DNA from: an uncultured Kordiimonas sp.
GTDB taxonomy: Bacteria > Pseudomonadota > Alphaproteobacteria > Sphingomonadales > Kordiimonadaceae
DNA length: 64,000 nt
Direction of reading: 5' to 3'
NCBI GenBank assembly: GCA_947492375.1
Contig: CANLMI010000001.1
Coordinates: forward strand, 1,116,001 to 1,180,000
The notes under the pieces are model-generated. The model was not told the DNA's origin and made no database searches. It saw nothing but the letters and a program-made list of their open reading frames with translations. Position 1 is the first letter of the stretch. Each line of letters starts with the position of its first letter. The position numbers and the translations under genes are program-made. Below, piece by piece: positions 7,309 through 16,227 of this stretch.

Positions 7309-8154
7309 CTATAGCTGTTTTATGAATCGCCTGAAAAAATATGGCGTATGGTGCACAGTTTTTAAAACTGAAAATTTTTGCGCATCCCCCCTTAACGCCT
7401 CACATATTACCTGCGCACAAAAATAGGCATCAACGATGCCATAGCGCCCTAACCCCTGAATGAAATATATTCCTGCCTTGGTTAATCCAGCATGAGGTAA
7501 CGACTGCTTATTAATGGATACATACCCAGCTATCGCTTTATCAGCATCATTTTGGGTTAACTGTGGCCTATGCAAAATGCGCGTTTCCTTAATCAAGTCA
7601 CCTGAATATGCCCCTGCACACATGATCACATGCTTTGCTATCAACTTTCCTGTATCAGTAATAATTTCAAATTCACCTTCACGGCCTAAAATAGTTTTCA
7701 CGCGCGCGTCTTCATATATCCTCACGTCTGCTTCGGCAGAGGCGTTGGCAATTGCTAACAAAAAATCAACCGGGTTCAGCAGAATATATTCGCCCTCAAT
7801 ATGTGATGTTTTGATACTATGCTGATTAGCGAGCCTTAAAACCTGCTCCAATGTCTCACTAGCAAGGTCGCTGAATTTAGGGTGAGTAATCAAAGTAGAT
7901 CTGAGTTTGCAATCTGTGCCGTTTATTCGCCCACTTGCGCCCCACCCCACCTGATTCTGTTCAACAACGGCAACTTTCATGCCTGTGCTTGCCAATTGAT
8001 AAGCACAGGCAATACCGGCAAAGCCCGCACCAATGATGCATACATCACTGTCAATTACCCCCTCAAGGCGCAGGAAAGCTGCCTGATACGCAGTTTCGCG
8101 CCATGCAGGCGTGTCAACTCTGTGGTCATTATGGAGTGCATCACGTAAGCGCAT
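7309..8154 (-). CDS. Internally shortened FAD-dependent (PuuB/DAO-like) oxidoreductase
   Basis: 281 residues; relatives of the gamma-glutamylputrescine oxidase/glycine oxidase type are usually about 420-440. The N-terminal Rossmann motif is intact (IIGAGFAG, residues 40-47; VEQNQVGWGASGR binds FAD). MCAGAYSGDLI and a C-terminal GIYFIQGLGRYGIVDAYFCAQVICEA correspond to the start and end of the second half of the family, but much of the substrate domain between them is missing. The GRNGG motif reads GRING. The frame has no stop, so this is an in-frame internal loss, perhaps a decaying gene. AAAGAGGT precedes ATG 8154. It is divergent from a PuuD-like gene, which fits putrescine breakdown. Confidence 0.7.
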   Translation of the reverse strand: MRLRDALHNDHRVDTPAWRETAYQAAFLRLEGVIDSDVCIIGAGFAGIACAYQLASTGMKVAVVEQNQVGWGASGRINGTDCKLRSTLITHPKFSDLASETLEQVLRLANQHSIKTSHIEGEYILLNPVDFLLAIANASAEADVRIYEDARVKTILGREGEFEIITDTGKLIAKHVIMCAGAYSGDLIKETRILHRPQLTQNDADKAIAGYVSINKQSLPHAGLTKAGIYFIQGLGRYGIVDAYFCAQVICEALRGDAQKFSVLKTVHHTPYFFRRFIKQL

Positions 8155-8258
8155 ATAACCTCTTTAAGTTTATATTCATCATAATAAGGGCATCATACCT
8201 TGATACAAGAATAACTATCTTATATGCGTGGAATATAGTTAATGATAAGGAGTATGCC

Positions 8259-9020
8259 ATGAAACCGGTAATTGGTATTATCTGTGATACAAAAATGGAT
8301 GGTTTACACCGGTACCATCAAGTAGGACATAAATATGTAAAGGCCCTGCAAAAAACAGGTAAATGTGTCCCTCTTCTAATTCCATCAAGTAAAAAAACAA
8401 TCGACCATGATGACTTGTTTCAAATATTCGATGGTTTTCTTATCCCCGGAAGTTACAGCAATATCGAGCCCCACCATTACGGCGCGGCAGAAGCCCCAAC
8501 TGATGAAAACCAAGACCCACTGCGGGATGCCACATCGCTTCCTTTAATACGGTCTATTATAAAAAATAAAACACCTTTTCTTGCCATATGCAGAGGTTTT
8601 CAAGAGGTGAATGTGGCAATGGGCGGCACGCTTCACCAGCGCCTTCATGAAGTCGATGGCCGATTTGACCACCGCGAAAACCTGCATGACCCAATCGACA
8701 AGCAATATGGCCTTAGCCATAGCGTTACACTCGCAGATGATGGGCTGTTGCGCAAACTCACAGCACAAAGCGAAATTATGGTAAACTCGCTGCACGGACA
8801 AGGTGTGAAGGATGTTGCTCCCAGCTTAAAAATCGAAGCAATCGCCGATGATGAGACGATAGAAGCCCTCAGCGTTTATGATACTAATGAAGATTCGCCG
8901 GATTTTGGCCTTGCCGTACAGTGGCATCCCGAATGGCGGGTTAATTCCCACGGTCCGTACAAACAAATTTTCGAAGGCTTCATTAAAGCGTCAAAACGGT
9001 ACAATAAACAACGCAAATAA
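8259..9020 (+). CDS. puuD: Gamma-glutamyl-gamma-aminobutyrate hydrolase (peptidase C26)
   Basis: 253 residues of the class I glutamine amidotransferase fold. The nucleophile is C111 in FLAICRGFQEVNVAMGG; the His-Glu pair is in VQWHPEW near the C terminus. GFLIPGSYSNIEPHHYG is the PuuD-type segment after strand 4. PuuD cleaves gamma-glutamyl-GABA to glutamate and GABA in putrescine degradation. The start is ATG 8259, with AAGGAG six bases upstream; a much longer frame upstream lacks a site. The divergent neighbour is a shortened PuuB-like oxidase, which supports the pathway but suggests it is incomplete here. Confidence 0.88.
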   Translation: MKPVIGIICDTKMDGLHRYHQVGHKYVKALQKTGKCVPLLIPSSKKTIDHDDLFQIFDGFLIPGSYSNIEPHHYGAAEAPTDENQDPLRDATSLPLIRSIIKNKTPFLAICRGFQEVNVAMGGTLHQRLHEVDGRFDHRENLHDPIDKQYGLSHSVTLADDGLLRKLTAQSEIMVNSLHGQGVKDVAPSLKIEAIADDETIEALSVYDTNEDSPDFGLAVQWHPEWRVNSHGPYKQIFEGFIKASKRYNKQRK

Positions 9021-9063
9021 CACGCCTGAATATATTCACATTACTATTATAACGTTGGAAAAG

Positions 9064-9138
9064 TGGTGACCCCTACGGGAATCGAACCCGTGTTTCAGCC
9101 GTGAAAGGGCCGCGTCCTAACCGCTAGACGAAGGGGCC
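9064..9138 (-). tRNA. tRNA-Glu (TTC), second copy in the transcript
   Basis: 75 bases including an encoded 3' CCA. The acceptor stem GGCCCCT pairs with AGGGGTC (one G-T), the anticodon loop is CTTTCAC with anticodon TTC, and the T arm has GGTTCGATTCC. It is identical to the copy at 9171-9245, 32 bases upstream in transcription order. Confidence 0.97.
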
Positions 9139-9170
9139 ATCTTTAAAAGAGGCATTTGACGATACAAGAA

Positions 9171-9245
9171 TGGTGACCCCTACGGGAATCGAACCCGTGT
9201 TTCAGCCGTGAAAGGGCCGCGTCCTAACCGCTAGACGAAGGGGCC
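9171..9245 (-). tRNA. tRNA-Glu (TTC), first copy in the transcript
   Basis: Same 75 bases as the copy at 9064-9138, with encoded CCA and anticodon TTC. A good promoter lies at 9294-9322, so the two are likely made as one precursor and cut apart. Confidence 0.97.
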
Positions 9246-9293
9246 ATCCTAATCTTGATGAATTACCAATCGGTAATGTCGCCAACGGAGGCT

Positions 9294-9322
9294 TAGATAC
9301 CTACCTGCTCCCGCTGGGTCAA
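9294..9322 (-). promoter_or_regulatory. Sigma-70-type promoter of the tRNA-Glu pair
   Basis: Read leftward: TTGACC (9322-9317), a 17-base spacer, then TATCTA (9299-9294). Transcription would start near 9286, about 40 bases before the first tRNA. Confidence 0.65.
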
Positions 9323-9469
9323 CCTCTTTTTATATTTTTATGACATTATCATGGAATATTGATCGTTTTCGTCAGTATAAAGCCAACGTTGCTTACATAT
9401 TACCCTTACAAAAATAGTATTAAATCATTCGAATCTACTACTAAAAGCCACAGCTAATCATTAAAGAAA

Positions 9470-9532
9470 TCAAGCAGGCCTCATCCAATCTAATGTCATT
9501 TCAACCGTTGACATGCCTATCCACATATCCTT
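9470..9532 (-). pseudogene. Decayed duplicate of the recJ 3' end
   Basis: Read leftward this stretch encodes KDMWIGMSTVEMTLDWMRPA and a stop. The true RecJ C terminus, 641 bases away, encodes KDMWTGTPKVEMTLDDASL followed by INPA and a stop. At DNA level 9495-9532 and 10136-10173 align without gaps over 38 bases with 32 identities, including GTCATTTCAACC and TCCACATATCCTT exactly. Homology stops just before KDMW. The copies are in direct orientation and bracket the GNAT gene. Confidence 0.75.
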
Positions 9533-9566
9533 AGCGCAAACTATCTTTAAAATAGACAACTAACTA

Positions 9567-10046
9567 TTACCTAAGCGGTTTTATCATGTGCAGAGTATCC
9601 TCATAAAACCCCACCTTTCGATAAAAGTCCTGAGCACGTCTGTTTGCCGCAAAAACTTCCAAGTGCAAAAGTCGAAAATCATTATTCCGCGCCCACTCTT
9701 CCACAGCCAAAATTAACAAGCTGCCTATACCGGTACCTTGCATACCCTCAACAACCGCCAACAAAGGAACGGTTGCGCATACTTCGGCCGAGATTTCATC
9801 ACTATGCTCTCTGGCGTGAATAAACCCTAAAGGCTCACCATTACACTCTGCCAAAAATGTCGTATGCAGTAAGTTGGTCGCAGTCATCATTTCTTTGATA
9901 TAATTATCCTGAAAAGTCTGAATGACTTTAGCGGAATGCCAATCAAGTTTAGCTTGAACTGCAAGAAGCGGAGAAAGTGATTGCACAAACGGTAAATCCT
10001 CTGGCCGATAGTCACGGATAGTTATCTCAGTAGCAATATCCTCCAT
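9567..10046 (-). CDS. GNAT-family N-acetyltransferase
   Basis: 159 residues. ITIRDYRPEDLPFVQSL opens the GNAT fold; the acetyl-CoA pyrophosphate loop is GMQGTGIGSLLILAVEEWA (motif A, QGTGIG), followed by LLHLEVFAANRRAQDFYRKVGF (motif B). The substrate is unknown; such enzymes acetylate small amines or protein N termini. I prefer ATG 10046; a GTG four codons upstream is an alternative. It sits directly between the intact recJ 3' end and a decayed copy of that end, which suggests the gene arrived with, or caused, the duplication. Confidence 0.88.
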   Translation of the reverse strand: MEDIATEITIRDYRPEDLPFVQSLSPLLAVQAKLDWHSAKVIQTFQDNYIKEMMTATNLLHTTFLAECNGEPLGFIHAREHSDEISAEVCATVPLLAVVEGMQGTGIGSLLILAVEEWARNNDFRLLHLEVFAANRRAQDFYRKVGFYEDTLHMIKPLR

Positions 10047-10101
10047 AATCTTAATCACTCATAGTTTTCTGTTACATGAAGTTTGGACAATTTGCGCAGG
10101 C

Positions 10102-11922
10102 TTAGGCAGGATTGATGAGGCTGGCATCATCAAGGGTCATTTCAACCTTTGGCGTACCGGTCCACATATCCTTCTTGAGCTTACCAGCAATATTAAACTT
10201 ACGTCCAATACCTGTTCGTAGGCTATTGCCAAGCGATTCATCCGCTTGCCTGAACGCCATCACCTTCATAGAGATACCATCCTTGGATTTGAAAATGCAG
10301 CGCAGGTGGTTTTCACCAACCCGGTCTGCCTTAACAAGCACAACTTCCGGCACTACAAACCGTGGCCCCGGATTTCCCATACCAAATGGGCCCACGCGCT
10401 CAATCTCGTCCAAAAGCGCAGGTGTCGCGCCCGACATTGCAATAATACCATCCACTTTAAGCGATTTTGACGAGCTTGCGACCTCTACGTTTTTTGCCAT
10501 ATGCTTTTTAAGGAAACTCTCGAGCTCATCTAATTTATCCGGGGCAACGCTTAACCCTGCTGCCATCGAGTGACCACCGCCTTTCATCAACAGCCCAGCT
10601 TGCACGGCCTCAATTACTGCTGCGCCCATATCAACACCGCTGATAGACCGACCTGACCCTTTTCCTTCGCCGTTTTCAAGCGCAATAACGAAGGTTGGCA
10701 GACCGTATTTATCTTTAAGCCTGCTTGCAACAATACCGATAACACCTGCGTGCCAGCCCTCACCTGCAACAAACACAAGCGTATCATGAACGCCGTCGAT
10801 ACCAATCCTGGCCTCCGCCTGCTCCAACGCCTCTTTTAAGACCTCAGCTTCGATCGCACGGCGTTCATTATTATATGTATCCAGACGGTCAGCGATAGCG
10901 CGGGCTTCAATAGTATCATGCGTTGTAAGCAATTTAGCCCCCAGACTAGATTCGCCGACACGGCCGCCTGCATTGACACGTGGTCCAAGGATAAAACCAG
11001 CATGATACGTGTTAGGCGCTTCTGAAACCCGGCCAACATCCGATAGTGCTGTAAGGCCAATATTGCGCCGCGCAGCCATCACCTTGAGCCCCTGTGTCAC
11101 ATATGCGCGGTTAAGACCTGTTAAGGGCACCACGTCGCATATGGTGCCGAGAGCTACAATATCCAATAGGCTAACAAGGTTTGGTTCTTTAACCGTATCA
11201 CCGAAATATCCTGCCGCCCTAAGCGCGCGGTTGATTGCCACTAAAAACAGGAATGTTACACCGACGGCGGCAAGCTGACCAAGATCGCTTTCATCATCAA
11301 GGCGATTTGGATTAATTACAGCAACAGCTTCCGGCAGTTCTGGCTCAGCTTTGTGATGATCGACAACAATTACCTCAAGCCCAGCGTCTTTCGCGGCCTT
11401 TAAAGGCTCAAAGGATAACGTGCCACAGTCAACCGTAACAACAAGATCAATCCCTCTATCCCTAAGGCCAACCATAGCGGGCGCATTGGGCCCGTACCCT
11501 TCTGCCATGCGGTCAGGAATATAAATATGAATGGGTACACCGATCGCTTCAAAAAAGCGGCAAAAGATCGCGCTTGATGTTGCACCGTCTACATCATAAT
11601 CGCCGTAAACAGCAATCTTCTCACCCTGTTGAAGCGCACGAACAATCCGCTCAACCCCTTTATCCATATCGAGGATAACCGAGGGATCAGGCATCATCTC
11701 CTTTAGCGACGGGGTGAAAAAGGTTGCTGCTTCATCAATACCGATACCGCGCGCATTAATAAGCTGCCCAATGATTGGCGATACACCGAGGTTATCAGCG
11801 ATAGCACGCGCAATACGCTCTGAATATGGCCGAAGGGTCCAACTTTGCCCCAAAAGCGAATGGCGCACCCCAAGAACAGGGTCCGCCATTATAGTATCAG
11901 TATTTACAGGTATATCTGTCAC
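10102..11922 (-). CDS. recJ: Single-stranded-DNA-specific exonuclease RecJ
   Basis: 606 residues of the DHH phosphoesterase family. Motif I is VYGDYDVDGATS (about residue 105-116), the DHH motif is VVDHHKAE (about 190), and the DHHA1 motif is KGGGHSMAAGLS, followed by an OB-fold domain near the C terminus. RecJ degrades single-stranded DNA 5' to 3' in recombination and mismatch repair. The start is GTG 11922, two bases after the glpX stop, so translation is probably coupled. The C-terminal 20 codons recur, damaged, at 9470-9532. Confidence 0.95.
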   Translation of the reverse strand: MTDIPVNTDTIMADPVLGVRHSLLGQSWTLRPYSERIARAIADNLGVSPIIGQLINARGIGIDEAATFFTPSLKEMMPDPSVILDMDKGVERIVRALQQGEKIAVYGDYDVDGATSSAIFCRFFEAIGVPIHIYIPDRMAEGYGPNAPAMVGLRDRGIDLVVTVDCGTLSFEPLKAAKDAGLEVIVVDHHKAEPELPEAVAVINPNRLDDESDLGQLAAVGVTFLFLVAINRALRAAGYFGDTVKEPNLVSLLDIVALGTICDVVPLTGLNRAYVTQGLKVMAARRNIGLTALSDVGRVSEAPNTYHAGFILGPRVNAGGRVGESSLGAKLLTTHDTIEARAIADRLDTYNNERRAIEAEVLKEALEQAEARIGIDGVHDTLVFVAGEGWHAGVIGIVASRLKDKYGLPTFVIALENGEGKGSGRSISGVDMGAAVIEAVQAGLLMKGGGHSMAAGLSVAPDKLDELESFLKKHMAKNVEVASSSKSLKVDGIIAMSGATPALLDEIERVGPFGMGNPGPRFVVPEVVLVKADRVGENHLRCIFKSKDGISMKVMAFRQADESLGNSLRTGIGRKFNIAGKLKKDMWTGTPKVEMTLDDASLINPA

Positions 11923-11924
11923 GG

Positions 11925-12890
11925 TTAACCGATTTTATCTTTATGCCCGTGAACCGTGTGCACACGGCGCACTGTTTTTGTTGCAGAGCGCATCACAAGC
12001 GTTTCCGTTGTAATACCGTTTGGTGTGTAATGAACACCTTCAAGCAGTGAACCATCTGTTACACCTGTTGCAGAGAAAATAATATCGCCAGACGCCATTT
12101 CCATCATGTCATACTTACGATCTAAATCCTCAATACCCCATTTACGTGCGCGCGCTTTCTCGTCGTCATTTCTGAATAACAAACGCCCCTGCATCTGACC
12201 GCCAATACAACGAAGCGCCGCTGACGCTAAAACGCCCTCTGGTGCGCCGCCAGCACCAACATACATATCAATGCCAGTCTTAGGGTCAGTTGTTGCAATA
12301 ACACCTGCGATATCGCCGTCACCAATGAGCGTCACACCGCAACCAAGCTCGCGAAGCTCGCTTATCAATTTGCTATGGCGTGGCCGGTCAAGAACACAAA
12401 CCATAATGTCCTTCGCCTCTTTGCCTTTTGCCTCAGCAAGACTTTTCACATTATCAGTGATTGATTTATCAAGATCAACAACGCCTTCTGGTAGGCCACC
12501 ACCAACAGCGATTTTATCCATATACACATCAGGCGCGTTCAAAAGCCCACCTTCGACGGATATAGCAACAACAGCAAGCGAATTTGGCATAGCCTTCGCG
12601 CACAAGGTTGTTCCCTCAAGCGGGTCAAGCGCGATATCTGCCGTGCGGCCACCGCTACCAACTTTTTCACCGATAAAGAGCATCGGTGCTTCATCACGTT
12701 CGCCCTCACCGATAACCACTGTACCATCGATTGGTAAATGATTTAACGCCTTCCTGATTGCCTTGACGGCTGCTGCATCAGCCGCCTTTTCATCACCCCG
12801 GCCTGTCCACTCGTTAGAAGCGATTGCACCCGCTTCTGTAACGCGAACCATCTCGATCACTAATTGACGGTCTAGATCGTTTGACGCCAT
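11925..12890 (-). CDS. glpX: Class II fructose-1,6-bisphosphatase GlpX
   Basis: 321 residues. VVIGEGERDEAPMLFIGE and LDPLEGTTLCAK are the metal-binding signatures of the lithium-sensitive phosphatase fold; GDGDIAGVIAT and GAGGAPEGVLASAAL are typical of GlpX. It hydrolyses fructose-1,6-bisphosphate in gluconeogenesis. ATG 12890 has AAGGGAG eight bases before it and leaves a 17-base gap to hom; an in-frame TTG eight codons upstream is less likely. The hom-glpX-recJ order is common in alphaproteobacteria. Confidence 0.95.
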   Translation of the reverse strand: MASNDLDRQLVIEMVRVTEAGAIASNEWTGRGDEKAADAAAVKAIRKALNHLPIDGTVVIGEGERDEAPMLFIGEKVGSGGRTADIALDPLEGTTLCAKAMPNSLAVVAISVEGGLLNAPDVYMDKIAVGGGLPEGVVDLDKSITDNVKSLAEAKGKEAKDIMVCVLDRPRHSKLISELRELGCGVTLIGDGDIAGVIATTDPKTGIDMYVGAGGAPEGVLASAALRCIGGQMQGRLLFRNDDEKARARKWGIEDLDRKYDMMEMASGDIIFSATGVTDGSLLEGVHYTPNGITTETLVMRSATKTVRRVHTVHGHKDKIG

Positions 12891-12907
12891 CTCGTTTGCT
12901 CCCTTAA

Positions 12908-14209
12908 TCAACAAGCCTCAATTCTAAGCATTGTTGGGGTCTCTAGCACACATTCGAGCTTAGTGAAATGCCTGAGTGCAGCTAAAACCGAGTCTTCTGA
13001 TGTCACATGTGTTGTCATGACAATATAGACACCTCCATTGACAGCGCTGCCAAGCTGGAGAAGGCTTCCGATCGAGACTTTTTCCTCTGCCAGACTTGCG
13101 GTAATATGCGCCATCACCCCCGGTTCATCATCTACACGAAGTCGGACATAATATGTACCACTATACGCATTTTCCGGCAGCGAATCTGCAGACCCGAGCA
13201 TATTTGAAGGCAAGCCAAAAACAGGCCCCGCGTTACCGCGCACGACATCCATAATATCGGCAACCACTGCGGAGGCTGTTGGCCCCTCGCCCGCGCCAGC
13301 GCCTTCATAGACGGTTTGGCCAACATAACTACCCTCAACAACAACCGCATTCGTCGCTCCTGCTACCTTAGCGATCGCACTATCTAAAGGCACCATTGCC
13401 GGGTACACACGAGTTTCAACACCGTGCCTAGACTTACGGGCTATACCCAAAAGCTTGATACGGTAGCCAAGCTTGCGGGCATAATCGATATCAACCGTGC
13501 CTATATTGGTTATGCCTTCTGTCGGCAGGTTTGAAATATCTGGCGCATGACCATAGGCAAGCGCAGCCAAAATAGCCGTTTTATGTGCTGTATCAATGCC
13601 TTCAATATCAAATGTTGGATCAGCTTCCGCATATCCAATTTTTTGGGCTTCTTCGAGAATGACATCAAAGTTGAGGCCTTCATTTTCCATTCGGGTCAAA
13701 ATGTAATTACAGGTTCCATTTAAAATACCCTGTACGCTTGAGATTTCATTCCCGATCAAGCCTTCTCTGAGGGCTTTAATGATTGGAATACCGCCAGCAA
13801 CAGCAGCTTCAAATCGTAGATAAGCGTTATTGACTTCCGCAAGTTCCGCGAGTTCTCTGCCATGAACAGCGATAAGCGCCTTATTTGCTGTAACGAAAGC
13901 CTTGCCGCGCTTCAGTGTTTCTTTTGCCAAGGCATATGCAGGGCCGTCGCTACCACCAATTAGCTCCACAACCATGTCAACATTGTCGTTTGATGCCAAC
14001 TCAACTGTGTTATCACACCAATCATAAGAGCGTAAATCAATGCCCCTGTCACGGCGTCTATCCCGCGCTGACACTGCTGTAATTTCAATATTTTGCCCGG
14101 TATGGGCTGTTAGTATTTTACCTCGTTCTTCAAGGATTTTGATAACCCCAACACCTACTGTTCCAAGGCCTGCAATACCCACTCTTAACGTAGAAGATGA
14201 ATCGCTCAT
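12908..14209 (-). CDS. hom: Homoserine dehydrogenase
   Basis: 433 residues in three parts: an NAD(P)-binding N terminus (VGIAGLGTVGVGVIKIL), a catalytic dimerisation domain (EAAVAGGIPIIKALREGL; EADPTFDIEGIDTAHKTAIL), and a C-terminal ACT domain (DEPGVMAHITASLAEEKVS) expected to give feedback inhibition by threonine. It makes homoserine for threonine and methionine. ATG 14209 follows AGGAA; an in-frame TTG lies one codon upstream. It lies 31 bases after the aminotransferase gene, likely one transcript. Confidence 0.95.
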   Translation of the reverse strand: MSDSSSTLRVGIAGLGTVGVGVIKILEERGKILTAHTGQNIEITAVSARDRRRDRGIDLRSYDWCDNTVELASNDNVDMVVELIGGSDGPAYALAKETLKRGKAFVTANKALIAVHGRELAELAEVNNAYLRFEAAVAGGIPIIKALREGLIGNEISSVQGILNGTCNYILTRMENEGLNFDVILEEAQKIGYAEADPTFDIEGIDTAHKTAILAALAYGHAPDISNLPTEGITNIGTVDIDYARKLGYRIKLLGIARKSRHGVETRVYPAMVPLDSAIAKVAGATNAVVVEGSYVGQTVYEGAGAGEGPTASAVVADIMDVVRGNAGPVFGLPSNMLGSADSLPENAYSGTYYVRLRVDDEPGVMAHITASLAEEKVSIGSLLQLGSAVNGGVYIVMTTHVTSEDSVLAALRHFTKLECVLETPTMLRIEAC

Positions 14210-14240
14210 CAACCATTCCTATCTTATTGTATGTGTAATT

Positions 14241-15470
14241 CTATTTTTGTCTGCTTTGCCATCCAGCAATATGCACGTCTTTATTGGCCATGAACTTTTT
14301 AATATTACGGATCGCTTGCCTGATACGCTGCTCGTTTTCCACCAGTGCAATACGAACAAAACCTTCGCCGTATTCACCAAAGCCTACGCCCGGTGATACG
14401 GCAACTTCGGCATGTTCAAGAAGAAGCTTTGAAAATTCCATTGAACCCATTTCCTTAAATTCATCAGGGATAGGCGCCCATGCAAACATTGTTGCTTTCG
14501 GGCTTGGCACATCCCACCCGGCAGCAGCTAAGCCTTCGATTAAAACATCACGGCGAGCCTGATAAATCTTCCGGTGCTCTTCGACACAATCCTGCGGGCC
14601 GTTTAGAGCAGCGGCGGCTGCTACCTGAATTGGTGTAAAAGCACCGTAATCCAAATAACTTTTAACACGGGTTAACGCCTCAATAAGGACCTTGTTACCA
14701 ACAGCAAAACCAACGCGCCAACCCGCCATTGAATATGTTTTGGACATAGATGTAAATTCAACGGCAATATCACGCGCTTCCGGTATTTCAAGGATTGAAG
14801 GTGGCGGACAATCATCAAAATAAATCTCGGCATATGCCAAATCAGACAATATCCAGATGCCTTTTTTACGGCAAAAATCAACGATTTCCCGGTAAAAATC
14901 CAAATCTACAACTTCAGCAGTTGGATTTGACGGATAATTTAAAATAACAGCGCTCGGCGTCGGCACACTATGCTGTACTGCATGGGCCAACTCTTTCATA
15001 AAATCACTGCCCGGCCCCATTGGCATGTGCCGTACTGAGGCGCCTGCTATCATAAAACCATAAGGATGAATAGGATAGCTGGGATTAGGAGAGAGAATAA
15101 CATCGCCCGGTGCTGTAATTGCCTGCGCGAGGTTTGCCAATCCTTCTTTTGACCCCAACGTTACAACTGCCTCACTATCCGGATCAATATTCACATTGAA
15201 GCGACGTTCATAATAACCAGCAAGCGCCTTCCTGAGGCCCGGTATTCCTTTCGACATCGAGTATCGATGCGTGCGCTTATCATCAACGGTTTCCTTTAAC
15301 TTATCAATTATATGCTGAGGTGTTGGTAAATCCGGGTTTCCCATTCCCAGGTCGATTATGTCTTCGCCGCGTGCCCGGGCCGCTGCCTTAATTTGATTGA
15401 CTTCGGCAAACAAATATGGCGGCAAACGCCGAATACGATAAAACTCATTTTGAGAGTCATTTTTAGACAT
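14241..15470 (-). CDS. AlaC-like class I/II aminotransferase
   Basis: 409 residues of fold-type I PLP aminotransferase. The PLP lysine is in MSKTYSMAGWRVGFA; LNYPSNPTAEVVD and SDLAYAEIYFDD bind cofactor; the C-terminal arginine in GEGFVRIALVE binds the substrate carboxylate. Close relatives are annotated as glutamate-pyruvate transaminase AlaC or, loosely, LL-diaminopimelate aminotransferase. Placement before hom fits aspartate-family amino-acid metabolism, but the substrate is unproven. An inverted repeat lies just upstream. Confidence 0.88.
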   Translation of the reverse strand: MSKNDSQNEFYRIRRLPPYLFAEVNQIKAAARARGEDIIDLGMGNPDLPTPQHIIDKLKETVDDKRTHRYSMSKGIPGLRKALAGYYERRFNVNIDPDSEAVVTLGSKEGLANLAQAITAPGDVILSPNPSYPIHPYGFMIAGASVRHMPMGPGSDFMKELAHAVQHSVPTPSAVILNYPSNPTAEVVDLDFYREIVDFCRKKGIWILSDLAYAEIYFDDCPPPSILEIPEARDIAVEFTSMSKTYSMAGWRVGFAVGNKVLIEALTRVKSYLDYGAFTPIQVAAAAALNGPQDCVEEHRKIYQARRDVLIEGLAAAGWDVPSPKATMFAWAPIPDEFKEMGSMEFSKLLLEHAEVAVSPGVGFGEYGEGFVRIALVENEQRIRQAIRNIKKFMANKDVHIAGWQSRQK

Positions 15471-15492
15471 AGTTAGAAACCTTGAGTGATAA

Positions 15493-15519
15493 AAGTGTAG
15501 TTTTCAATGCAATACACTT
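15493..15519. promoter_or_regulatory. Inverted repeat before the aminotransferase gene
   Basis: AAGTGTA and TACACTT are perfect 7-base arms separated by 13 bases, 23 bases before the ATG. This could be an operator or a leader hairpin. Function is inference. Confidence 0.3.
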
Positions 15520-15669
15520 AATAGAATTACAATAAAAGAGTGTTTTTTGAAATTTTATTTATTATTTACTGTTTAGACTGAATAGGAATCTAATATCAAT
15601 AGACCATTCACAACAAACGCCTCAGCTAAAACAAAGCCAGCCCAAAATAAAATTAAATTGTAAGAGAGA

Positions 15670-16227
15670 TTATTTGCCGCCAATTGCGGCACGTGCAGCG
15701 GCGAGTGCTTGTTCAGCATTTTCAATCGCCTGCATTGCTTCTGTATCTTTTGTAGAATTGTCTTTTACAAAAGTTTGCGTCGCTTGTAGTTCGCTCAAAC
15801 GCGCTCTTAAGTCTGCATTTTCAGCGTCTAACACTGCAATTTGTTGCTGAAGCTGTGCAGCAAATTTATACTCAATTGACGAAATTTGCTGTGACATATT
15901 TTGATCACGTGTAACAAATTCATCAACAAGTTTCTTACCGTCTATTGCAGGTAATTGATCCTGAACATTATCCAGAAACATACCCACCCCAGCAACACGA
16001 GCCTCTAGCGCCTTCGGCGATAAAAAGTTACATGCACTATCATCATCAGATGCGTTAGCTGCATTAAATTCAGTAATGTCGTTATTTGCTGAAGTGGCGT
16101 TACGGCCAATTTCAAGAACAATAGAAGAAAACCCATCAAGCGGCGCTATATCATCATCAGCGTACACAGAAGACACAGCAAAAACACCTGCTGTAACCAT
16201 CAATATATGCCGAATTGATTTTTTCAT
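15670..16227 (-). CDS. Hypothetical periplasmic coiled-coil protein
   Basis: 185 residues with a signal peptide (about 1-23, ending SVYA). An acidic, asparagine-rich segment (SANNDITEFNAANASDDD) precedes a long predicted coiled coil (AAQLQQQIAVLDAENADLRARL and onward to the C terminus, alanine-rich). One cysteine sits in SACNFLSP. The pattern is of a structural or adaptor envelope protein. I recognise no family. It is on the same strand as, and downstream of, the repeat-containing lipoprotein-like gene (164 bases between them). Confidence 0.65.
   Translation of the reverse strand: MKKSIRHILMVTAGVFAVSSVYADDDIAPLDGFSSIVLEIGRNATSANNDITEFNAANASDDDSACNFLSPKALEARVAGVGMFLDNVQDQLPAIDGKKLVDEFVTRDQNMSQQISSIEYKFAAQLQQQIAVLDAENADLRARLSELQATQTFVKDNSTKDTEAMQAIENAEQALAAARAAIGGK

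Noticed and set aside
14040-14396. Rightward frame opposite hom and alaC
   Set aside because: Antisense shadow of two well-conserved genes.
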